The position numbers and the translations under genes were made by a program. A DNA stretch of 64,000 bases. Origin: Spongisporangium articulatum. GTDB lineage: Bacteria; Actinomycetota; Actinomycetes; Actinomycetales; Kineosporiaceae. Shown here in pieces: positions 51,575-58,215 of the stretch (position 1 is its first letter; the number at the start of each line of letters is the position of its first letter). The stretch is from the NCBI RefSeq assembly GCF_044465595.1, contig NZ_JBITLV010000001.1, positions 1,240,001-1,304,000 on the forward strand. The letters run 5' to 3'. The notes below the pieces were generated by a model. It had not been told where the DNA came from. It made no database searches and was given only the letters and a program-made list of their open reading frames with translations.

Positions 51575-52053
51575 GGCTGCGTTCGGTCCGCGGGCGGTTC
51601 CGCCGCTGGCCCCCGACGACCGGGGTGGGCTGGGCCCGGCTGGCCCTGTTCCTGGTGGTGATCCCCGCGGTGTGCCTCTACGTGCTGGCGGGGGCCCCCT
51701 CGGCCTACCGCGCCGCGTCGGCCGCGTACCACGGCGAGGGGACGCCGGGCCTGTTCACCGCCACGACGAAGCAGTGCGGCCGGTACGGCTGCCGGCTGTC
51801 CGGCGACTTCGCCGCGGACGGCGGGACCGCCCGGCGCCAGGACGTCGAGTTCAACGGCCGCGTCGACGTCGGCGACACGGTCCCGGCGTTGCTCGAGGCG
51901 AACGGCGAGGTCTACGCGCCGGACGACCGGGGCGAGCTGACGTCGGTCATGCTGCGGTCGGCCCTGTCGGTGCTGTACCTGCTCGGTGCGCTCGGCTGGG
52001 TGACGGTGGCTCTGCTGCCCCGGCGCCGCCGAGCGGAACGTTCTGCCCCGTAA
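51571..52053 (+). CDS. Small two-helix membrane protein of unknown function
   Basis: This 160-residue protein has an N-terminal helix (WARLALFLVVIPAVCLYVLAG) and a C-terminal helix (SALSVLYLLGALGWVTVALL). Between them is an extracellular domain of about 80 residues with a Cys pair in TKQCGRYGCRLSGDF. The topology resembles DUF3592-type proteins, but this is not certain. It is coupled to rlmB by ATGA. The last residues ERSAP and the TAA stop are encoded within the left arm of the hairpin at 52035. Confidence 0.75.
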   Translation: MRLRSVRGRFRRWPPTTGVGWARLALFLVVIPAVCLYVLAGAPSAYRAASAAYHGEGTPGLFTATTKQCGRYGCRLSGDFAADGGTARRQDVEFNGRVDVGDTVPALLEANGEVYAPDDRGELTSVMLRSALSVLYLLGALGWVTVALLPRRRRAERSAP

Positions 52054-52091
52054 AGGTGTCCTCGGGGCTGTCTTACGGGGCAGAACGTTCC
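52035..52091. terminator. Long perfect hairpin after the rlmB operon
   Basis: A perfect 19-bp stem (52035-52053 with 52073-52091) has a 19-nt loop. The arm GGAACGTTCTGCCCCGTAA is identical to 28498-28516. The TAA at its inner end is the stop codon of the upstream gene. It lies between convergent genes. Confidence 0.9.
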
Positions 52092-52125
52092 ACTCGCGGC
52101 CCGGTCTGGCGACCGGATTGATATA

Positions 52126-53097
52126 TCAGTTCGGCGGGACCGAGACGACACGCCGACGGCTGACCACCGCCAGGCCCGCGGCGAGCACGGCGAACAGGGC
52201 GTTGCCCACCCAGGCGAGGACGTCGTCCGGCCGGACCAGTCCGGTCAGCACGAAGCCACCCCACGCGTAGGTCAGCAGGGCCGCGACGGCCACGGCGTGC
52301 TCGTGCCCCACGGTCCACCCCGGGTGGGTCGACCAGCGGACCAGCAGCCAACCGACGACGACCACCGGCAGCACCCCGCCCAGTGCAACCCCGGCCCAGC
52401 TCTCCGGCCGTGCGAACGTGACGCCCAGGGCCGCGAAGCAGCCCCCGCCCAGCGCGATCGGGGAGGGGAGCCACCCGGCCTGCTCCCGTCGGACCCCCAG
52501 GACCCGCAGCGGGACGAAGGCGAGAACGACGAGCGCCAGCGCCCCGACCACCGTCCAGGCCCGCTGCCCGGCCGAGGCCACGAACCCGTACTCGTCGACC
52601 TGGTCGGAGTAGATGATCAGGCAGCCGAGCAGGTAGAGGACGACGGTGACGGCCAGCCCGACCGGACCGAGCCACGGTTCACGCCGGAGCGCCGGCGGAG
52701 CCAGGTACTCGGCGAAGGCCACCGCCGTGGCGATGCTGTAGACGGCGTGCCCGAAGACGAAGCTGAGCGTGTTCGAGACGTCCAGACCCAGCGCCTCCAC
52801 GTACGTGTGCCGGGCCAGGAACAGGGTCTGCTCGAAGTCCGCGTTGAACATCGACTGGTCGACCAGCCCGGCCTCGATCAGCCCGTACGCCCCGCCGAGC
52901 AGTAGGACGGTCGGCCAGCCCCGGCCGGTGCGGCGGGTGACCTCGCGGATCAGCAGCGCGCCCCCGCCGTACATCGGCAGCAGGAAGGGCAACGCCGGCA
53001 GCAGCTCCAGCGGGATGTTGCCGAGCAGGTACTCGCCGATCCACGGGGCCAGGACGAGCAGGGTCCATACGCCCGACACGGGCAGCAATCGGCGCAT
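52126..53097 (-). CDS. Multi-pass membrane protein of unknown function
   Basis: This 323-residue protein has about eight to ten predicted helices. Notable polar segments near the membrane are PWIGEYLLGNIPLELLP, LIEAGLVDQSMFNADFEQTLFLARHTYVEALGLDVSN and GHAVYSIATAVAFAEYL, with several Asp, Glu and His residues that could bind a metal or form an active site. I do not recognise a named family. It stands alone on the minus strand between two hairpin or short intergenic gaps. Confidence 0.75.
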   Translation of the reverse strand: MRRLLPVSGVWTLLVLAPWIGEYLLGNIPLELLPALPFLLPMYGGGALLIREVTRRTGRGWPTVLLLGGAYGLIEAGLVDQSMFNADFEQTLFLARHTYVEALGLDVSNTLSFVFGHAVYSIATAVAFAEYLAPPALRREPWLGPVGLAVTVVLYLLGCLIIYSDQVDEYGFVASAGQRAWTVVGALALVVLAFVPLRVLGVRREQAGWLPSPIALGGGCFAALGVTFARPESWAGVALGGVLPVVVVGWLLVRWSTHPGWTVGHEHAVAVAALLTYAWGGFVLTGLVRPDDVLAWVGNALFAVLAAGLAVVSRRRVVSVPPN

Positions 53098-53174
53098 GCC
53101 CCCACCGTGCCCGGGCGGACCCGGGCTCCGGCAGTGGCCGAAGGTCTAGGGCCGGGTGGCCGTCGGTCGAGCCG

Positions 53175-54491
53175 TCAGTTCGCGGACGCACCGCTCGTGC
53201 CGGGCAGCGGCTGCGGGCTGGCGTCGAGGCCGTCCTCGTCGAACATGTCCGAGACCACCGGGATCTCCTCGGTGTCGACGCCCAGGACGGCGGCCTCGTC
53301 GGGCTTGTGCACCAGCACGCCGCCGATGTAGCTGGACACCGCCTCGTCGAGCCCGACGTCGCGGCCCTGGTTCTCCGACAGGTACCACCGGTGCTCGAGG
53401 ACCTCGTGGTACAGCTCGGCCGGGGCCAGCTTGCCGCGCAACTCCAGCGGGACGGCCCGCACCGTCGCCTCGAAGTTGCGGGCCAGCCACTCGTGGGCCA
53501 CCACGTCCTCGTCGACGCCCTGCTTGTCCATCGCGGCCCGGTACGTGTCGAGGTCGTTCAGCAGCCGGCGGGCCTGGTTCTCCTCGACGTTCAACCCGGT
53601 CAGGCGCAGCAGGCGGCGGCGGTGGTGCCCGGCGTCCACGACCTTGGGCTGGATCTCGATGGAGGTGCCGGTGACGTCGGTGGCGATGTTCAGCTCGCCG
53701 ACGTCGAAGCCGAGCTCGTTCAGCCGCCGGATGCGCGCGTCGACCCGCCACCGGTCGCCCGGTTCGAACGCCTCGGGCGCGGTCAGTTCCGACCACAGCG
53801 AGCTGTAGCGCTCCAGCAACGAGCCGGCGATCTCCAGCGGGTCGGTGCTCTCGTCGAGCAGGCCACCGGCCTGCAGGTCCATCAGCTCGCCGGCCACGTT
53901 CATGTGCGCGACGTCGAGGTCGTGCGAGCGCTGCCCGTCGGACAGGGTGTCGTGCAGGTCGCCGGTCTCCGCGTCGACGAGGTAGGCGGCGAAGGCCCCC
54001 GCATCGCGTCGGAAGAGCACGTTCGACAGCGACACGTCGCCCCAGTAGAAGCCCGAAAGGTGAAGGCGCACAAGAAGAATCGCGAGGGCATCGATCAACC
54101 GGACGCCGGTGGAGGCGCTGTAGCTCTGGGAGAACGCGGCGCGGTAGGGCAGTGAGAACTGCAGGTGCCGGGTGAGCAGCACCGGGTCGAGGTCGTTGCC
54201 TTCGGCGTCCACCCGGCCGGTGACCACGCCGAGCGGTTCGACGGCGGGCAGCCCGAGCCGGCGCAGCAGCCGCAGCAGCTCGTACTCGCGGCGGGCGAAC
54301 GACTCGGTGATCTCCTTGGCCGCCAGCACGTGACCCGACAGCTGCACGAACCGGACGACGTGCCGCGAGATGCCGCGCGGCAGGGTGGCCAAGCGGTTCA
54401 CCGGCCACTGCTCCAGCGGGACCTGCCAGGGCAGGTCGAGCAGAGCCGGGTCGGGGGTGGCGGAGGTGATCTGGAGGGTTCGCGCCGTCAT
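53175..54491 (-). CDS. DUF4032 kinase-like protein
   Basis: This 438-residue soluble protein has a N-terminal half resembling the protein-kinase-like (Kdo/WaaP) fold. Elements are a Lys in HVLAAKEITESFARREYELLRLL, a catalytic-loop-like LSGFYWGDVSLSNVLF (Asp and Asn in place) and a DAETG segment at the DFG position. The C-terminal half is the DUF4032 region (LNELGFDVGELNIATDVTGTSIEIQPKVVDAGHHRRRLLRLTGL). The substrate is unknown. It lies 96 bp downstream of the sugar-ABC ATPase gene on the same strand, so a link to carbohydrate uptake is possible. Confidence 0.82.
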   Translation of the reverse strand: MTARTLQITSATPDPALLDLPWQVPLEQWPVNRLATLPRGISRHVVRFVQLSGHVLAAKEITESFARREYELLRLLRRLGLPAVEPLGVVTGRVDAEGNDLDPVLLTRHLQFSLPYRAAFSQSYSASTGVRLIDALAILLVRLHLSGFYWGDVSLSNVLFRRDAGAFAAYLVDAETGDLHDTLSDGQRSHDLDVAHMNVAGELMDLQAGGLLDESTDPLEIAGSLLERYSSLWSELTAPEAFEPGDRWRVDARIRRLNELGFDVGELNIATDVTGTSIEIQPKVVDAGHHRRRLLRLTGLNVEENQARRLLNDLDTYRAAMDKQGVDEDVVAHEWLARNFEATVRAVPLELRGKLAPAELYHEVLEHRWYLSENQGRDVGLDEAVSSYIGGVLVHKPDEAAVLGVDTEEIPVVSDMFDEDGLDASPQPLPGTSGASAN

Positions 54492-54543
54492 CGGCTTCCT
54501 CGACGATTCCGTGAGCGCACCGCAGGAGGAGGACGTGCGACGA

Positions 54544-54573
54544 CCGGACCCGCGGAACTGGTCTGCGGGCCCG
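54544..54573 (-). terminator. Hairpin between the MsmK-type ATPase and DUF4032 genes
   Basis: Arms 54544-54553 and 54564-54573 form a 10-bp stem with one wobble position and a 10-nt loop. It starts 14 bp after the ATPase stop in the direction of transcription. It may separate or attenuate the two genes. Confidence 0.55.
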
Positions 54574-54587
54574 GCCGTCGGTGTGCG

Positions 54588-55661
54588 TCAGTCCTTCAGG
54601 CGCAGGCCCGTCTCGTTGTTGAACAGGTGGACGTGGCCCTCCTTGGCCAGGAAGTGCACCGTCTCACCCTTCTCCGGCGGCCGGCGGCCGTCGACGCGGG
54701 CGATGATCGGCAGGTCGCTGCCCTCGCTCGCCAGGGTGCCGTGCACGTAGGCGTCGGCGCCCAGCACCTCGACGAGCTCCACGTTGACCGGGATGCCGTG
54801 GTCCGACAGGTCCAGGTCCTCGGGGCGCACGCCCAGGGTAAGGGTGCGGCCCGCGTCGGCCAGGGCCGACCTCGGGATGGGCTGCACGGCGTCGCCGAAC
54901 TGCACGCCACCGTCGGTCGCGGGCAGGTCGAGCAGGTTCATCGCGGGGGAGCCGATGAAGCCGGCCACGAAGACGTTGTCCGGGTGGTCGTACAGCTCCC
55001 GCGGCGTGCCGACCTGCTGCAGCAGGCCGTCCTTGAGGACGCAGACCCGGTCACCCATGGTCATGGCCTCGGTCTGGTCGTGGGTCACGTACACGGTGGT
55101 GACGCCGAGCCGGCGCTGCAGCGACGCGATCTGCGTGCGGGTCTGCACCCGCAGCTTGGCGTCGAGGTTCGACAGCGGCTCGTCCATCAGGAAGACCTGC
55201 GGCTTGCGGACGATCGCCCGCCCCATCGCGACCCGCTGCCGCTGGCCGCCCGAGAGCGCCTTCGGCTTCCGGTCGAGGTACTGGGTCAGGTCGAGGATCT
55301 TGGCGGCCTCTTCCACCCGCTGCTGGATCTCGGCCTTGTTGACGCCCGCGATCTTCAGCGCGAAGCCCATGTTCTCGCCGACCGTCATGTGCGGGTAGAG
55401 CGCGTAGCTCTGGAACACCATCGCGATGTCCCGGTCCTTCGGCGGCATCTGGGTGACGTCGCGGTCACCGATCAGGATGCGCCCCTCGTTGACCTCTTCG
55501 AGGCCCGCGAGCATGCGCAGCGAGGTGGACTTGCCGCACCCCGACGGACCGACGAGGACCAGGAACTCGCCGTCGGCGATGTCCAGGTCCAGCTTGTCCA
55601 CGGAGGGCTTGGTCGCGCCCGGGTAGATGCGGGTCGCCTTGTCGTACGTGACTGTGGCCAC
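54588..55661 (-). CDS. ugpC: Sugar ABC transporter ATPase (MsmK/UgpC-type)
   Basis: This 357-residue ATPase belongs to the carbohydrate-uptake CUT1 class. It has Walker A GPSGCGKST, signature LSGGQRQRVAMGRAIVR, Walker B VFLMDEPLSNLDA, and a C-terminal OB/TOBE regulatory region (GVRPEDLDLS, HLFNNETGLRLKD). Such ATPases are often shared by several sugar importers encoded elsewhere. No permease or binding-protein genes are nearby, which fits that role. GTG 55661 was chosen because AGGGAAG lies upstream; the frame is open further. The gene symbol is by family only. Confidence 0.9.
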   Translation of the reverse strand: MATVTYDKATRIYPGATKPSVDKLDLDIADGEFLVLVGPSGCGKSTSLRMLAGLEEVNEGRILIGDRDVTQMPPKDRDIAMVFQSYALYPHMTVGENMGFALKIAGVNKAEIQQRVEEAAKILDLTQYLDRKPKALSGGQRQRVAMGRAIVRKPQVFLMDEPLSNLDAKLRVQTRTQIASLQRRLGVTTVYVTHDQTEAMTMGDRVCVLKDGLLQQVGTPRELYDHPDNVFVAGFIGSPAMNLLDLPATDGGVQFGDAVQPIPRSALADAGRTLTLGVRPEDLDLSDHGIPVNVELVEVLGADAYVHGTLASEGSDLPIIARVDGRRPPEKGETVHFLAKEGHVHLFNNETGLRLKD

Positions 55662-55989
55662 GGTGCCACTTCCCTTCACCGGCAGGAACGTGCCGGACGA
55701 TCCGAGTGGAGGGACGTCGCCGGCCGGTCTGGTCGGCGTCGCTTGGTGCGCAACGCCCGAACCCACACGAACCCGCGCGAATCCGGACGTCGAAGACCTC
55801 GGACGGCGGGCGTCATCGGCCTCGCCCCCATTGAAGTCGGTGAAACCGCGCGCGTCGAGAGGGAACGGGCTGCGTCCTTCATCACGTACGGAGTAATTCC
55901 GGGCTCGCTGACAACGTCATCACCCAGTTACCGTTTTCCATCGGCGGGTGATCTCGGCACCCGCCCAGCTGCCGAGGGAGGCAGGAACC
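55662..55989. other. Divergent promoter region of the sugar ATPase and CBS genes
   Basis: In this 328-bp gap, for the CBS gene, TACCGT (55929-55934) is a likely -10 box. An 8-bp hairpin (55943-55950 with 55958-55965) follows in the leader just before the ribosome-binding site GAGGCAGGAA. No further gene was recognised. Confidence 0.55.
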
Positions 55990-56421
55990 ATGAGAGTCAG
56001 CGATGTTCTGCGCAACAAGGGCGACTTAGTGGTGACCGTCCGGCCCGAACACAGCGTCACCGACCTCCTCGACCTGCTCGCCGAGCACGGCGTGGGTGCG
56101 TTGGTCGTGTCGTCGGACGGCCGGAGCGTGGACGGGATCGTCAGCGAGCGGGACGTCGTCCGCCGCCTCCAGCAGCACGGCGCCGCGCTGCTGGACTCAC
56201 CGGTCAGCGACATCATGACCGCCACGGTCGCCACGGTCGGCCCCGACGCCGACCTGGAGGACCTGATGCGGCAGATGACCGAACGCCGGTTCCGGCACCT
56301 GCCGGTGGTGGACGACGACTCGCACCTGGTCGGCATCGTCAGCATCGGCGACGTGGTCAAGCACCGCATCGAGCATCTCGAGGTCGAGCGGGACCAGCTG
56401 ACCGCCTACATCTCGAGCTAG
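55990..56421 (+). CDS. CBS-domain pair protein
   Basis: This 143-residue protein consists of two CBS domains: MRVSDVLRNKGDLVVTVRPEHSVTDLLDLLAEHGVGALVVSSDG and SPVSDIMTATVATVGPDADLEDLMRQMTERRFRHLPVVDDD. Such stand-alone pairs bind adenine nucleotides and act as energy sensors. In mycobacteria similar proteins belong to dormancy regulons. The leader contains a hairpin between promoter and ribosome-binding site. A strong terminator hairpin follows the stop. Confidence 0.92.
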   Translation: MRVSDVLRNKGDLVVTVRPEHSVTDLLDLLAEHGVGALVVSSDGRSVDGIVSERDVVRRLQQHGAALLDSPVSDIMTATVATVGPDADLEDLMRQMTERRFRHLPVVDDDSHLVGIVSIGDVVKHRIEHLEVERDQLTAYISS

Positions 56422-56422
56422 C

Positions 56423-56467
56423 GGGTGAGTGGAGGGGAAGCGCGGCGCTCTTCCCCTCCACTCACCC
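56423..56467 (+). terminator. Hairpin terminator after the CBS gene
   Basis: A perfect 18-bp stem (56423-56440 with 56450-56467) has a 9-nt loop and starts directly after the stop. It ends 24 bp before the kinase start and separates the two tandem genes. Confidence 0.88.
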
Positions 56468-56491
56468 ACGGACGTCGCTTACCGTGGGGGG

Positions 56492-58207
56492 ATGAGTTCG
56501 CAGCGACCGGTGGGGGCCCCCGAGATGGTGGGCCCCTACCGGCTGCTGCAGAGACTCGGTGAGGGCGGGATGGGCGTCGTCCACCTCGGCCTCGACGAGG
56601 AGGGCCGTGCGGTCGCGGTGAAGTTGTTGCGCCCGCACATCGCCGACGACTCCGAGGCCCGCCAGCGGCTGGCCCGGGAGGTCGCCACCCTGCGCCGCGT
56701 GCAGCACCCGCAGGTCGCGGCCGTGATCGATGCCGATGTGGACGGCGACCGCCCGTACCTGGTCACCCACTTCGTGCCCGGCAAACCGCTCGACGCGCAC
56801 GTGCGCGAGCACGGTCCGCTGCCCCGCGGGCACGTCGCCCGGATCGGGTCGGTGCTGGCCGACGCGCTGCGGGCCATCCACGCGGCCGGCATCGTGCACC
56901 GCGACGTGAAGCCCGCCAACGTGATGCTGCTGGACGGCGACCCGGTGCTGATCGACTTCGGCATCGCCCACCTCGCCGACGAGTCCCGGATCACCCGCAC
57001 CGGGCTCGTGATGGGCACGCCGGGCTACCTGTCGCCCGAGGTGATCGGCGGCGAGGACGTCACGCCCGCCACCGACTGGTGGGGCTGGGGGGCGACGCTC
57101 GCGTTCGCCGCCACCGGCCGGCCGCCGTTCGGCACCGGGCCGGTCGAGGTGGTCCTGGACCGGGTCCGCCGCGGCGCGTCGGACCTGTCGGGCGTGGACG
57201 CCGGGCTGGCGGCCACGCTCTCGGCGGCCCTGGGGGTGGACGCCGCCGCTCGCCCCGACCCCGCCGCGCTCGTCGCCGGGCTGGCCGCCGACCCGCGCCG
57301 CCCGGCGATCATCGAACTGCCGAAGGACGGCGAGGCGGTCACGGTGCGGACGCCGGCCGAACCCGTCACGGCGCACATGGTTCCGCTGAACAAGACCCGC
57401 GCCTTCGAGAACCCCGCGCCCGCCGTCCAACCCGCCGTCCAACCCGCCGTCCAACCCGTCGTCCACGCGCCCCCGGCGGCCCCGCCGCCCTACCCGTACC
57501 CCCACCCGCAACCGCATCCGCACCAGGTGCGGTGGGCGCCCCCGCCCAACGCCCCGGTCCCCGCGCGCCCCCAGCCGCAGCCGCCGGTGCCGCCCCAGCC
57601 CGAGGAGGCCACCTCCTGGGGTGAGCCGGACGCCGGCGTGCTGGTCGGGGTGGCCGCAGCGCTGGCGGCGATCGGCGTGGTGGCGCCCGTCGGCGCGGTG
57701 TGGACGGTCGGCCTGCTGACCCTCCTGGCCCGGGTCGTGGACAAGTCCCGCACGGCGATGATCCGGCGCCGCGACCTGCGCGGCGCGCGCGGCGGCGACG
57801 GCGTGGTGGCCGCACTGGCGCTGCCCTGGCAGATCATCGCGGCCACGACCACCACGGTGTTCGCGATGGTCCTGCCCGTCCTGGTCGGCATCTCGGCGGC
57901 CTTCATCATCGCCAACGTGACGGCCGGCGGTGACCCGCTGAACACCCGGCCGAGCAGCCCCACGGCGCTGGCCGGGGGCATGCTCGCGCTGATCGCGATC
58001 GTCTGGATCGGGCCCGGCGGCGGGTCGGTGCGCCAGGGGGCGCGGCTCAGCGTGAAGGCCGTGACCGGGGTACCGAACGGTCGCATCGCCGTGTGGGCGG
58101 TGCTGGGGCTGATCGTCGTCGCCGCGGTGATCGTGATCGCCAAGGGCGCCGAGCCCGACTGGGGTCCGCTCGAAGGGTCCTGGTTGCTCGACCAGATGAG
58201 CCGTTAG
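56492..58207 (+). CDS. Membrane Ser/Thr protein kinase
   Basis: This 571-residue protein has a Hanks-type kinase domain at residues 12-270: Gly-loop LGEGGMGVVHLG, Lys in VAVKLLRPH, HRDVKPANV, DFGIAHL, and GTPGYLSPEV in the activation loop. A Pro-rich linker follows with AVQP repeats (12-bp DNA repeats at 57421-57460) and Pro/His/Gln stretches. About four membrane helices lie at the C-terminus instead of the usual single helix and PASTA domains. ATG 56492 has TACCGT 6 nt upstream, a leaderless pattern. It converges with the GGDEF-EAL gene with 8 bp between stops. Confidence 0.92.
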   Translation: MSSQRPVGAPEMVGPYRLLQRLGEGGMGVVHLGLDEEGRAVAVKLLRPHIADDSEARQRLAREVATLRRVQHPQVAAVIDADVDGDRPYLVTHFVPGKPLDAHVREHGPLPRGHVARIGSVLADALRAIHAAGIVHRDVKPANVMLLDGDPVLIDFGIAHLADESRITRTGLVMGTPGYLSPEVIGGEDVTPATDWWGWGATLAFAATGRPPFGTGPVEVVLDRVRRGASDLSGVDAGLAATLSAALGVDAAARPDPAALVAGLAADPRRPAIIELPKDGEAVTVRTPAEPVTAHMVPLNKTRAFENPAPAVQPAVQPAVQPVVHAPPAAPPPYPYPHPQPHPHQVRWAPPPNAPVPARPQPQPPVPPQPEEATSWGEPDAGVLVGVAAALAAIGVVAPVGAVWTVGLLTLLARVVDKSRTAMIRRRDLRGARGGDGVVAALALPWQIIAATTTTVFAMVLPVLVGISAAFIIANVTAGGDPLNTRPSSPTALAGGMLALIAIVWIGPGGGSVRQGARLSVKAVTGVPNGRIAVWAVLGLIVVAAVIVIAKGAEPDWGPLEGSWLLDQMSR

Positions 58208-58215
58208 GCGGGCAG

